Assembly (NCBI GenBank): GCA_037043235.1
Contig: JAWRVZ010000038.1
Span: 2,319,001 to 2,383,000, forward strand
Direction of reading: 5' to 3'
From: Rhodeus uyekii
Lineage: Eukaryota; Chordata; Actinopteri; Cypriniformes; Acheilognathidae
DNA: 64,000 bases
Shown: piece by piece, positions 1 to 13,700 of the stretch
Numbering within the stretch: the first letter of the stretch is position 1
How the letters are laid out: each line of letters opens with the position of its first letter
The notes under the pieces: model-generated
Database searches by the model: none
What the model saw: only the letters and a program-made list of their open reading frames with translations
What the model was told of the DNA's origin: nothing
Position numbers and translations under genes: made by a program

Positions 1-1608
1 TCAGGATCATAACAACCATGCAGTGAAAACCGCTGAGAGAATACTAAACTGCACTGAAGAGGAGAGCAGAGAGATTTTGAAGAGTGCTGAGTTTAAAGAC
101 CAACAGAGAGGATATCAAACTGCTGTGTGATTGACAGGATGAAGATTCCTGTGTGACAGAAACCAGAGAGGCCAGATCAAAGCCGTCAGCCCACATGGAC
201 CCCTTTAGAATACACTATAGTAAAAGTAAGATATTACCATGTTACTGTGCATGTGTTTGTATGAGAGAAACTCAAGTTCCAGGAAATCAATCATGGACGG
301 AAGAGACAAAACACAAGCTTTGATTAGTTCTGTAGCAGATAAACTGTGTGTGCAGAGGGATGGTTCACCCAAAATTTAAATGTCACTTGTTCACTGTCAT
401 GACTGTCTTCATAATGTTCCATACTATATCTTATGCCATTGAATATTTTTTGTAGCCCCCACCTGAGCGAAATAATGAGATTCCGATTAAGCCTCATAAG
501 CTCTTGTACTAGCATGTAACCAAGAATTCAGAAAAATCTTACAAGAACAGCTGAGATTCATTTGGAGTTAATGAGAGTGGTGTGTACAATACAGACCCAT
601 TCACTCCTCCTGAAAATACTACGTCACAAAATCATACCAAAAATCATTCAATATTTTACATTTTTGTTTACTTGTGCATGATATTCAGTTCTGGTCCTGT
701 GTCGCGTTACCACTCTAAAATCTCCGTCCTGAAGCAAAAGCAGGCGAGAACAAGTGATTTGGGGCGAGTGAGAGTTTTATTCGTGAGGGCTGTGAGAATG
801 AGTCTCAGGATCATAACAACCATGGAGTGAAAACCGCTGAGAGAATATTAAACTGCACTGAAGAGAAGAGTAGAGAGATTTTGGAGAGTGCAGAGTGTCA
901 AGACCAACAGAGAGCAGACAGATAGGCTAATCAACGTTTGCGTTTTGTCTCTTCCATCCACACTTGGTTTCCAGGAACTTTGCTTTTTCTCATCCAAATA
1001 AATGCACTCTAACATGGTAATATCTTACTTTTACCGTAGTGTTCTAAAGGGGTCCATGTGGGCTGACGACTGCTCTGGCTGCTCAGATACCGGTCCTGCT
1101 GCTGGGTTTTTGCCGTTCTACGTCCCTGTACAGCTCTCCTATACAATGCTAGGAGACACACCAAATCTCCTTGCTATGGCACGTATGGATGTGCCAACAG
1201 GAGGATCAGGGCTGCCTGTGTGACCTGATTGGGCTGCAGGTACTGCCTCATGCTACAAACAGTAACAAAGACCCTAACAAAACTAAAGACAAACCAGTCA
1301 GGAAGAATAAGGAGACAAGAATTGCCTATGGCCACCCCTTGCAAAATCATTCCATTTTGTATTGTATTTATTAACTTATTACGCAACGCAAGTTTTACAT
1401 ACTCTACGTAACGCAAGCTACTTGTAATGCGTTACCCCCAACACTGCTGCTAAAGGCCTGGTGGTTTGTGGATTATGTAAGATATCAAACTCTTCCATCC
1501 TTTCCTGTTCTCTCCACAATCCAGCCAATAAAAAGTGGCAAAAATAAAAAATAAAAGCAAGTTTTGCCTGTATATACATTCTCTTTGGTTTAGGGAAGTG
1601 AGCATCAC
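1..1608. repeat. Direct and inverted repeat assembly in pcsk6 intron 12
   Basis: Bases 1-117 recur at 806-914 in the same orientation with few changes. Bases 187-326 recur inverted at 933-1073, sharing the ACATGGACCCCTTTAGAA and AGTAAGATATTACCATG blocks. A third component near 355-440 resembles one end of a TTAA-type miniature element (GGTTCACCCAAAA). No coding capacity is seen. Probably remnants of one or two unnamed transposons. Confidence 0.75.
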
Positions 1609-1797
1609 CTCTGAGCCAGTAGCTGTGATCGCGTCCCTGAGGGTGATATAAGGTTGATCTCCAGATCTCCTCTTCGAGGGTGAACGATGAGAACTCGCAC
1701 CACCACATGTTCCAGGAACACCACATGCTGATCGGGCTGTTCGCTGCAGCCTGTGCTCGAGATGCTGGCGTTCAGTTTCTGATCTGCTCGAATATAC
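1609..1797 (-). CDS. pcsk6: pcsk6 exon 12: P-domain exon with RRGD
   Basis: Found by reading the minus strand for the expected P-domain pattern. Completes Arg464, then 62 codons with a diverged linker, TGCSEQPDQHVVFLEHVVVR, VLIVHPRRGDLEINLISPSG and TRSQLLAQ. The RRGD tetrapeptide and the beta-strand pattern are diagnostic of the convertase P domain, which stabilises the catalytic domain. Acceptor cttgcag|G, donor AG|gtgatg; phase agrees with exon 11. The following P-domain exon (the NWEFMT block) is not found in bases 1-1608. Confidence 0.9.
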
Positions 1798-4700
1798 CTG
1801 CAAGAGGACCCAAGGGAAAACTGGTTAGGATGAATGAAAATACGAAATGCAGTTTTAAAAAATAAAAACTGTCAGGTTATATTTAACAATATAGTTAATA
1901 AATGGTTGATTTTAAAAGGATTCTAACTAAAAAACATTTAGAAAACTGATATCAACTAAAAGTGGACAGAAGAATGGATAGAAATTACGCATAAACATGA
2001 GCAGAAATGTATATTTAATTAACTGTCAGGTTATATAACTCGAAAATAGATTGTATTTAAAAAGGCTTTTAGAAACCTGATAATCACTTACGTGAAGGAT
2101 AGATGCTGATATTTTAAAAAGGAAATTGGTAGGTCTATTAATCTGTGCAGTTCAGATTAATTATTTAATTTGTCAAAAAGGTAAAATAATACCATAAATG
2201 TACCGTAAACATAGTCTTTACGACTTTGGCACCATATGAAGTCTATTGTAGCAAATTGCTACTACTCGTATGGTCCATTTTTGTTCTTTTATAAAGTTTG
2301 GTAATGAAGATTAATATCCACTTGCAATGTAGAAACTGCATTCTCTCTGTCACTAGTGTATTTATTGTGTGACGTAAATGACAGCTGCTTTGTGTAACCA
2401 CTTGTCCAAAAGGAAAAACTCCCAGTTTTCCCGGCTGTCCTCAAGTATTACTGGAGTAAAGGGACACACATTATGCAATGACAGAGACAAAATGCCTCTT
2501 AACATGACAAATGGCTGAACTTAAAACCGAGCAGTGTGTTCTGAGGACAAGTGGCCTTCTGGGAAAGTCCTCCCTCTTTAGAGTCACTGTCAAAAACCAC
2601 GACTTTATTTACATCGCTTGCTGTGAACCAAGTTTCACTGCTATTATGAAGTCGTATCAGACTGTTATAGATCTTCCATATGATCCGTCATAAACTCTAA
2701 TACAATATCATAATTATAAATTGTTATTTCGGTTAAGGTCGACTTTGCAAGGAGATGTCAATTAACAAATTGCAGTGCTGTACTAATTTAGTTTTTGTGC
2801 ATTTTGTGACTAATGGTTTATGAAGTGACAGGTTTGCATGACTAAACTACATTTCCCACAATCCTTTATGCATCACACACCTAACGTGGAAGTTAAGCTA
2901 AAAAAAACAATAGAGAAATAACCAATTGCATGACCTTTTCATTTTATTTCAACCTAAATCATTTAAATCACATAGTAAGCATCAGAGTGTCTCTATTGAA
3001 AATAACCTTCCCCTTAATAGTGTGGAAAAAAACAAAAAACAAAGCACACACATTGTCATATTCACAATGCCGTCTCTTGGCTCATTAAGCTGTTGGATCA
3101 CCTATTCGGTCAGTCCGGAGGCTCATTTTGTTTATTAAAGCCGTTTTCCTTGGGAGAAACAGTTCCAACGGTTTTATTATAGCGACTGTGCCGTTTTATG
3201 GTTCTGATGATAAACAACACCGCACAGATGGCAACAAAATTAGTCACTTGAGGTCTGAGCCATTATTTAGCACGCATTCAGAAGCTGTATCACCGAGAAA
3301 TAGACTAGGTGGAGATTGTGCTATAGCCTCGTTTCAATCTCATGACTGACATTCAAAGGAAAATGTGCTTAAAATGGAGTCTGTGTCCCTTCAATTTACC
3401 GTTATATGACAGCTTGTGGTGAAATATAAGGGCCCCCCATCAAGCCCCCCCAACAAGAAAAACAAACATTCAATGAAAACAAGATATTTCTTGGCAGACG
3501 TAGTAAATGTAGGTCTATTTCGATATAATAAACTAAATCTAGATTTAACTTTTTCTGAAAATATGATCAAAGAACTATTAAGCCAAATTGCTAAATATTA
3601 ATATGAAGATCCCACTTCAAGTTTTGAGCCATTCAATATTGTAATGTCTTTATTACATGGCTGGTTCTGAACAACTTATCTTTGTTTTTGGGCTATTTAA
3701 GACAATGTTTAAATCATTGAAATATTCTTGAATATTTATATGGAAAAAGACTCCCAAAAAACAAGAGTCTTATGAGAATAGGTTTGAGTTCAGTGTAGAC
3801 ATAAGTTGAGGGAGATGACGGACCAGGGTGTACATGAACATTTCCAGACATAATACATAATAATGCAATTAAAACATCACTACGTGAGGTTATGTTTTTA
3901 GATTGATTTTTGCTACTCATGGTATTTTCGTTAAAATTACTAGAAAGCAAAATTATCATATTTGTTAACTGCATCCAATAACATGAAAAAGAAGCAGAGG
4001 CAATAAGAGTTTATTTGCATAAAGTTTCTGAGCAAGAAAATTATCTACTTTTGTATCTTTGTATAATAACTTTTCATCAGCCACTAATTTGCAGACTCTC
4101 ATTAAGCTAAACAGCAATTTTGAAAACAAAAACAAAAAAGAAGAAAAGTACTGTGTGGGAGCGTTTTTTCTCTCTCTCTCTCCAAATAGTTAACCAGCAT
4201 GAATCAAGTGGTGGGTATGTGATATGTCACGGCTATTAAGTATGTGAAGTAACTCTGTATATATGACTAACTTATAAAGCCTATATTTTGCTTGGGATAT
4301 ACATTTAATTTCTTGTGTGTGTGCTGGAGAAGTTGCAGTGATGGTAACAGTGAGTTTATGTTTGATGGGAGAAAAGCCTGTATTTAGGCTATTTAAGAAA
4401 TGCAAATTTACCAAAGAAGAACTTTAAATAGATAAACGTTCTTTCAAAAGCAGCCTATTTCAGTGTAATGTTACCAGATCATCATCCTCAACACTGAGAA
4501 TTAAAATAGTAATTGTAATTTGATGACTGGGGGAAAATATCTAAATTCGAGAATATTGTAGGTTTGAGTGGGTGGATGATTTATATTAACAGCGGATTCG
4601 GTTGATATTAAAACTGATCTGCGCATCTCTAATTGTCAGCTGGTTCTGTTGCCAGTCATAACTCATATCAGTCGTTCTCCCAAGTATTGCTTTTTACTTG

Positions 4701-7700
4701 ACTTGTGGTGCTTCGATTACGTTAAAGAATAATTTGTTATTAAGTCTATGATCACTGTAACGGGATACACTTTTAAAGTAATCCTCCAAACTCTGATTGT
4801 TTATGGCATACAGCCATTACATTTTTCACTTCATAGAGCCAAAGGAATGAGACTGTAAATCGATAGATGGCAGCTCTATCTGATGAAATTCTTATCATGG
4901 CCAAAGCGTCAGCTAATTCCCTCTCAATAGCCATCCAAGCGTGAGATGCTATAAATAAATCCCAATCTTTGATCAATATCAGTGACCGCAGAAGTCATGC
5001 ACACAGCCAACACTACACACAGATTATCTGTTTTGAAGCAAATTAAAGATTTGGTGGTTTAAAAGAAAACCATTGCAACAAGGAACTGGGGTGGACATTG
5101 TGCTCCTGGATTTTTACTCTGTGCCCTTCATCAGCAAATAATTTGAATCCAAAAATCCCATGATTCCATTTAATGAAATTTGCTATTCAATGCTATTAGG
5201 CCCAAAATCAATAACCATATTAGATATGGGAAAGCTAAAAAAAAAATGTCAGCTGTCAAAATATACATACATACACACACACACACATACATGTATACAA
5301 TTTTTAATTATTATCTTTTAAATCTTCATTATATATATAAACTATGTAATACATAAGATTTCAAATTTTAAATTAAATATGTTACATTTTAAAAATATTG
5401 AAAAGCGTTGTAATTGTTAAATAAAACAAAAACTCTTAAAAAACAGTTTTAGTTAACTGAAATAAAGCTGTAATAAAATGATGAATAAAACATTAAATAA
5501 AAATAAAATCTTAAACGATTTAAAATGAAAAAAAATTGCCCTGGGAACAAACTGAAATAAAATTAATTTAATGAACTTACAAAAACTGAATTAAATATAA
5601 ATTAAAGCTACATAAAAAAAGAATTTTAATTTACAAAAGTACATAACTTAAAGTCAAAATTTAAGAGTTCTAACCGCAACAAAACAATATATATTTTGAA
5701 TTTGGACAGATGTGGGGAAGCTAAAATGTTTTCTTTAAACCTTGTTTGGAAAGGTTTTTATGTCACAACTGCTGCCGTAGGCGCAAAACTCTATGAGGAA
5801 CAGACACAAACAAAAAAACCGACATCTTCACAATACAAACACAATTTAGACAAGGTAGAATTATCATTTATTCTTTATCACGTCCATTGATCAAGCCCCA
5901 AAACAAAGAGCAAAGATCCTATTTAGCTGACAGTGAGAAATGTACAGGCTAAAAATGTACTCTACTAGCTATTGTGTTTACACTACAGTGACCAGATGTT
6001 CTAAATTTACAAGCCACGTCTCATCTTGATAAACTATGAGCAAATATTTTAAAATGGCATTGCTGTGATTTGTGCAGCTTCTATCTTAAAACAGTGGCTG
6101 CAGTTTGATGTGAACACAAAAAGAGTAACTTATAACAATGTTCAAGCTGCTCTCAATACAGTGAAAGCAAATGCTGACCAATGAATAACTATTTATCTTT
6201 GATAAAGCGCTATATAAATGTAATGAATTATTATTATTATTACATCATTTTCAATCTATTCCTCACAAAGCTTTCATATGAAAGCTCAGGATGTAGAGTT
6301 CAACTTCAATGGAGAATTAATGGTGACTGCTAAACTGGTGTTCTTGAACCCATTCAAGTTTGAAAGACAGTTGAGTAGAGTAAATGAATGCAGATTAAAT
6401 AATAGGGTGATTAATTCCTTTCAAGTTAACAAGAGTTGGTGGATTGTAGTTCTTTGACCTTTTAAAAGAACAGTTCATAGTACATCTGCTGTTTCCCGGA
6501 GAGATAAGAAAACATCTGCCGTGAATGTTAGTAATTTCACAACGTTTTAGTTTGAAGTAATATATGCACTTATTTCACTCCCTGCCATCTGATAGATTTA
6601 TTTCTCACTTTAATTCTCACTTTTAGAAATCCATCTGTTGATTCCAGTGCACATGCAGCTAACAGTAGACAAGACACGGCACTAATTAACCACTGCAAAA
6701 ATGTAGTAAAATGCTGATCTGTACAGAAGTATATTCAGCACCAAGTATGTTCTGATTATTTTTAGCTGTTTTCTTTTCGTGTTTCTTTGCATTTTCACTT
6801 TTAGTGTAAGCTATTTTTCAGAGTACAGTGATACCTCGGTTTACGAGCGACTTGGTATACGAGCAAATCGGTGTACGAGCATGGGGGGTCGAATCGGTGT
6901 ACGAGCATTGTATCGGTGTACGAGAAAGATTTTACCCACACCCACGCGCATGTTTTGCATCCAGCGCGCGTTCATTCGCGGCTCCGGCGTGCGTTCATTC
7001 GCAGCTCCGGCGCGCGTTCATTCGTTTGCACTTCACTCATTTGCACTTGAATCCTTGCTTTGCCCGCTCCCCGCTCCCCCCTCCTCCCTCCTCTCTCTCC
7101 TCCATGCAGGCTGCTCAAACCTGAAGTGCATTCCAGTAAATTGTCAAGTATTTTTATAGTTTAATCATCAATTATTAATTAGTATTTATATGAGATCTTA
7201 ATGGTTATAATTTTAACTGTAATTAATAGGGTAAAACCAAAAAAATATTTAAAATGGGCATTTGTGGAACGAATTAACTGATTTTTTGTGCATTCTTATG
7301 GGGAAACTTGTTTTGGTGTACGAGCATTTTGGTTTACGAGCTCGCTCTTAGAACGAATTAAACTCATAAACCGAGGTATTACTGTATGTTTAAAGAATAA
7401 AATTGAATCCACTTTACTTTTTTTGCAGTTTACACAGAGATGATAACGGTATCGTTTTCAAAAACACTTTGAAATTCATTTTCAAATGTTTGTGTTTTCA
7501 GGCTCCCAAAACACCATTTTCATGTGACTGAATGGCCAAAACGCACAAGCAGCCAAGCACATTTATGTTGCTTCTGTGCATTTAAAATTCAGTGCAACAT
7601 CGGCTAATTTTCCTGATGCAATGCAATGTATGCTTTTATTTATAAAAAGCCTGATTTGAATGTGCAGTCAAGACATCGCTGAGCTTCTACTGTCCTGGAT

Positions 7701-10700
7701 TTTTATTATGTTCTGGACATTCTCAGTCTAACTATAATATCTGAACTATTTACAGTTATAAAGTCATCCAGCCAGTTTTTACAAGTCTACTCCATTTAAC
7801 TGTATTCAGCACAAATGCAATAACAACACAGAGGGTTTTAGGGCAGATTTAGTCACAGTAAACAATGCAAGTGGCTCATGACAGAACACAAGAGTGATAC
7901 TTTAATTAAAGTCTAGCTTACTTGATAGCCTTTTTTCAGATAATCTACTCAGTGTAGAAAGAGCATGTGCACAAATTTTCCAGATTGCAAAGTAGAACAA
8001 TGAACAGAAAATGTATCCTTTTGACTGAAAAGCTCTGCAGATTTAAAACCACAACCATACAATCAATTCCTCATGGACAAAATTAAGCCCCACCCTAAAT
8101 TGTTTCTTGTTCGGGAAGCAGTTTCTCTCTGATATGTCACAAAAGGGAAGAAAGACTGTTTCATGCAGACTTTAAGTCAGTCTTAAAATTATAAAAGTTA
8201 CTGTAGCTCTCAAGTCAAAGTTGTCATTATTTACACACTCTCTGTTGTTTCAAAGGCGGATGAGATCAAAGCACCAATATTTAACCCTAAATGAGGTTCA
8301 GTTCTGTGGAATTCAGATCAAAAGTCTTCAACTTAACTTCTTCAATCATTATGAATATAATAGAAAGACAGAAGATCCATTTATACACATCAATTTGAGG
8401 TTGGGGATTATCAACTCAAGATTCAATCCAAACCGTTCTGTTATCAGCCAAGCAACTACCTTTCCAACCCGGGTGACTCTTGACAAATGTCTACATTCTT
8501 GACATATGTCTAAAGAGTTTACTGAGAGATGTGCTGACAGTTCTTTAATTCAATCAGCTGGCTCAGACACGAGGCCAAGAGACAATCAATAGTTGCTGCT
8601 TCATTTTGACAATTGATTTCTTTCAACACACAAATTACGTGGGCCTGGACACAGAGGAAGAGAAATCATGTGACGTCCTTGACAGAAGACAGATGATGTC
8701 AGTGACACAATGCATCAAAGAAGTGCATCAGAATAAGCAAAAATGCATCAGTGAGAGTCCTGGTTTGAAAGCAAGTTTAAACATGTTGATTCCAGCACAA
8801 AGCTGATTAATGCACTGATTAACGCTGCAAAATTTTAGTGCAATGCCAATCTACACAGAAGTATATTCAACATCCAGCATGCTCTGATTATTCTTAGCAG
8901 CGCACAGTATTTTTATTTTCAGTGTAGACAGACAAGCTGTTATATCACAATTTGAATCTAACACATAAACTTCAATGACTTTTTGTCATTTATCTGTCTA
9001 GAATGGAGCAGGTATGAGAAAACTAATATCAGATTATTTAAATCTAATAGCACTAGATGATAACAGCGCTACTCATCTCGCTTTGCATCTTTACACACCA
9101 GAGCCATTTTTGCATTTTGTTTTTTTGTGATTGATTGTTTCCTGTAATTCTTGTGCAAGTATATTTACGCTGCTTCTGCACACTTTCAAATAAATGCAGC
9201 TTTTTTAACTTTATATTCATCAGAATATTCAGGAAAAACTATGTGGCGAGCATTCTCCGTGAGAGAAGGTCGGAGGCGTGATTGATAATGAGCACCACCT
9301 GCGCGCCACATCGGCCTCGTATCTCACGAAGGAGCGACGCCAGTGAAGGACGAGAGAGCACCAGGCCTGGATTTACGTTGTGTTTTGTTTGTGTGTGTGG
9401 GCGGCAGTCGACCATGAGAGGCTGCTGCCATTACTTTTATTTTGTGTTTGTTTATTTTATTATTAAAGCGCTAAATGTTCGCCGCTTCCCTAACCTACTA
9501 ACTTTGCTACAAACACAAAAATGTTTTGTTTCCACAAAAATGTTAAGCAGCACAGCAGTTTTCACCATTGATAATAATGAGAAATGCTTCTTGAGCAGGA
9601 AATCAGCATAATAGAATGATTTCTAAAGGATCATGTGACTCTGAAGACTGGAGTAATGATGCTGAAAATACAGCTGAGCATTACAGGGATAAATTACAAA
9701 AATAGAATGCTCTACTGATTGAGCTACAGGAAAGTTTTTACAAAAGGAACGTTTTTACTGTATTTTTGATCAAATAAAGACAGCTTTGGTGAGGCTTTTC
9801 TTTAAACATAAACATAAAATTAAATCAAAAGCATATTGGACTGACAAACACACTCTCTTTGAACACGTTCACAAACACTTAATCAGCTGATTAAGCGGTT
9901 TATAGCGGCACTTAGGGGTCAAACTGCATGCAAATTAATTACCATTTAAATCTAATTTACCCCCATCTAATTTAAATTAGATTTCACAAATAATCAAGTT
10001 TGTACTAGTTGGTGATAGAGATGGCCTACTCCTGATAACCATTTAAAAAATTTCATCCGTTAATAAAGGAAAAACACTGCAGTAAGCCAGAAGAAAATGC
10101 AGGCCTTATATTATCACTAAAATGTACTGAAAAAAAAACAGTATCAAGCTTTAAGGTCACAATGTTTCATCATGCCCTTCAACAGATCACCATGATAATC
10201 TGCCTTTCAATGCAGTGACAGCACATCCTCTGAGACAGATATGAAAGGAAAGAAAATCCCTTTCAATATAAATCAGTAGTTGGATGTGCCCACATGAGAT
10301 ATCACAGTTCAAATGATTTCATCCTGTCAATGTAGCACTGTAGTCATGTTTGCTTGAAAGATTACAACGACCCAAGACAGAAAAAAAAATTGTTCATACA
10401 AATAAGAAAACTCATTAATGTGCAAAGTGCACTGCGTAGACGCTTCTTTAATACTGTAGTTTGCCACAATACAAGCTACTCAGAATTTAAGGTAAACATC
10501 GGTAACGTAAATCTTCTGAAAAAGCAGTTTGAAGTTAACAAATACAGTGGAACCCACTTATCTCGACCTCGGTTAATTCGCCAACCCTGTTATGTCGATG
10601 TTTTTGAAGTGGAACAGCCAAACTCTAACTAACGTTTTCTTAGCATTTTCTTATCGGTTATGTCGATTCTTTTATGTCGCCGAACCCTGATATCTCGAGT

Positions 10701-13700
10701 ACAAAAGAGAGACAAAGTCGCCACTTTACATTGGTTATCTCGATCCCCGTGACTAACGATAGTACCGAGTTCACTGCGCACGTGCCGAGTTCACGTTGCA
10801 TGTGCCTCAGTCTGTATAGTCACTCACTCTTGCGACGAAGTGCCGTGCAGCCGCAGAAGAACTCGTGCAAAAATCAAGCTTTACAGATGCTATCTTGGAA
10901 GAGGCACAGGAGTTCGCCATCACTGTCCAGGAATTCCCTGATTACATTGACATAGACAAATACGTCGTTACTGATAGAAGCATTTGTTTTCAAGCAGACC
11001 GTTAAAGGCAAAAAGCAACAAAGCATTTTAGACTTTGTAAAGAAACCATAGTAACTGCAAGTACAATACTTTTCAGAACTGTGTCAGAGTGAAATGACTG
11101 TGTTATGAGCAAATGTGTTTATGTGTGTTGTGACTGAGTTTACGCTGTGGCGAAATTGTGTTTGCAATGTTGGAGAATATAATTAAAGGTTTGTATCGAG
11201 AATCGAAATAGTCCGATCGATTCAAACAAAACCTTTGTTCTAGTTTCCTGCCACTAGCTGTTGTCATGGTGATTCATTTAACAAGGACAGCTGTCTGCAT
11301 TCAGTTCATTATCATTGTGCATTTAAGTCCCTCAGTTTGTTTCCTTCATTGTCTGGTATTATCAAAGACTATTCCTACTTAATCCTTCTTCGTTTTCCTT
11401 GGAACTAAGCGTGATAGCAATAGAATGCATTTCGGAAAGTAGTAGAAATGATGACAACAACGTAATTTATTAAAAGATCGTTAAGGAATCTTAAACAATT
11501 TTGCAAAAGTTTTATACATCCCAATTTGATAATACATTGATATTCAATCATAAGCCACATGGGGCGAAAAAACTAAATTTACAAAAAGATAAAATATTTC
11601 ATAAATTGTTTAAGTTCAATGAATTAAATTGAATACAATTAAATTGAACAATACTTTTCAGAACTGTGTCAGAGTGAAATGACTGTGTTATGAGCAAATG
11701 TGTTTATGTGTTTATATGACCATTTACGCTGTGAGCGAAATTGTGTTTGCACTGTTGGAGAATATGATTAAAGGTTTGTATCGAGAATCGAAGGTGTTTT
11801 TATTGTATACTGGTAAATCTCTGCTGTTAGTTGGTGCACATATGCCTTTTGTTGTTAGCAAACATACAGTGTATGTACATTTTTATAGCATGCCGATCGC
11901 TTCATCAAACATATCGGCATATTGGCTTTTGGTTATCGCGATCCTCGGTTATCTCAACGTTTTTTTGCAACCCCCGAGGCCGTCGACATAACAGTTCCAC
12001 TGTAATTGTTAACCACACTGATACTATTACTGCTCTTTCTGTAGACTTATAACTTGTGGATATCAGGGAGCAAGTTTGCTTTTCACTTTTTCCACCATAT
12101 TTGCTATTACGAGTAATCTGTGTATAGGGAGCAGCGGTACTGACCAAGGCTGGAGTGGGACCCATTTGCAGCAAAGAATTTTTATGCATTTTTATGCCCA
12201 AGACTAGCCCCTACAAATGAAAATAACACAGACAGTATTTAAAAAAAAATGCTAGTACAAAGTGTAGCAAAACAAAAATTCTATGAGAAAGCACAAAGTT
12301 TCTCAAGGATACGTTAAGCCAGCATCTGTTTAATATGCAACAGCACCACGACGCTGAAGAATTTTGATATTCCTGGAAATGCGGTCACTTTGTAGTTTGC
12401 CAAAATATCTCAGTAATTCAGACCTCTTTAAGGTTATATCAAAGGGATTTAAATTGAGATTTGAAGTGTTGTACAGAATGCGTAAGTGATTCATGGCACT
12501 CAAGTGGACCATCTCAATATGTCTGCTGATTGTACACCGCTCGTAAAATATGAGTTTTGTTCGTCTCTGAGGCAGAAGCAGAGTAGTGATTTACGTTATG
12601 AACTAATAATGCTTAGACATGCTCCAGTTACCACCACTGACCTCCTAATCATAATAAAAGCCTCTAAATATTCCCATTAGAATCAGATATCGCTTTAAAA
12701 TAAAAAGCAGGGTTTGTTGCAGAGATGGGTCAAGTTTAAGGATGTTTTTTTTTTTTTATGAACGATATGAGACAGTAACTGGAACAGTTGGTATGACAGT
12801 GTACATGGTTTCATAATGTTGAGACTTTTTTTGAAAGAAGACTTCTTCATTTGTTAGAGTACGGTAATCGTCTTTGGCCATCAAAATGTAAAATGAAAGA
12901 AAAAAAAACAAATACATGCACCTTTCATTTAATTAAACTGAATTTAAAACAATTATGCATTACCAGAATGAGCTCATGATCACAAAGTAATATTTATTTG
13001 ATTTTAAAATATACAGTAAAATCTGTAATATTGCAAAATATTATTACAAATTAAAATAACTTTTTGCTATTTTAATACATTGATAAAAAGCTGCATTTTC
13101 TGCATCATTCTTCCAGTTTTCAGTGTCACATGATCCTTCAGAAATCACTCTAATATGCTGACTTGCCACTCAAGAAACATTTCTAATTATTATCAGAAAT
13201 TATTATCATGTTGGCTGCTTAATATTCTTGTGGAAACTTAAACATATTTTTCAGTATTTTCAATGAATAGACAGTCCAAAAGAGCATTTATTTGAAACAG
13301 AAAACATTTTGTATTACAATGAAAATATTTAACTGATTTTACTTTCTTTAACAATTATGCCATACTGCCTTACTGTTCTCATGACATAAAACTGCTCATA
13401 CTGTAATTTAAAACTGTAGTTATGATAGTAATGCCACACACCCCAACAGAGTTACTGTGTAGAAGTGAGTTATATTTGCGAGTGTGAAAGAAAAAGTGAA
13501 TCTCTTCTCACCGGGTTCTGCGGTCTGAGGTCTTGGTGCACGTATGCTGAGGAGGAACATTTCTCCACTTCTTGGCTTCCACCACCATGGCCTCAGCATC
13601 CACCAAACCAAAGCCATAGAAGTGACTGACTAGTAGCCAAACACACAAACACAACAACACACATACATGCTATTTATCAGATAAAATCAGGGAATGTATC

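Larger units (their letters stand above)
1798..13511 (-). other. pcsk6: pcsk6 intron 11 (11.7 kb)
   Basis: No coding exon recognised. AT-rich, with a CA/CATA microsatellite at about 5265-5292, a mariner-type miniature element (6826-7384), two diverged copies of an unnamed repeat (about 6640-6810 and 8780-8940), a GC-richer retroelement-like patch (about 9240-9480), a 3' piece of a common cyprinid repeat (9560-9790) and a pogo/Tigger-like element (10545-12002). 1798-5260 is unremarkable AT-rich DNA. Confidence 0.75.

Noticed and set aside
1002..1374. Two overlapping frames considered as pcsk6 exon 13
   Set aside because: They are on the wrong strand, and neither strand of 1-1608 encodes the expected NWEFMT/HCWGE P-domain pattern.
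9240..9480. GC-richer patch that might be a gene exon (frame from 9282)
   Set aside because: No conserved protein pattern and no matching splice sites; the ATTATTAAAGCGCT-like end suggests a retroelement fragment instead.
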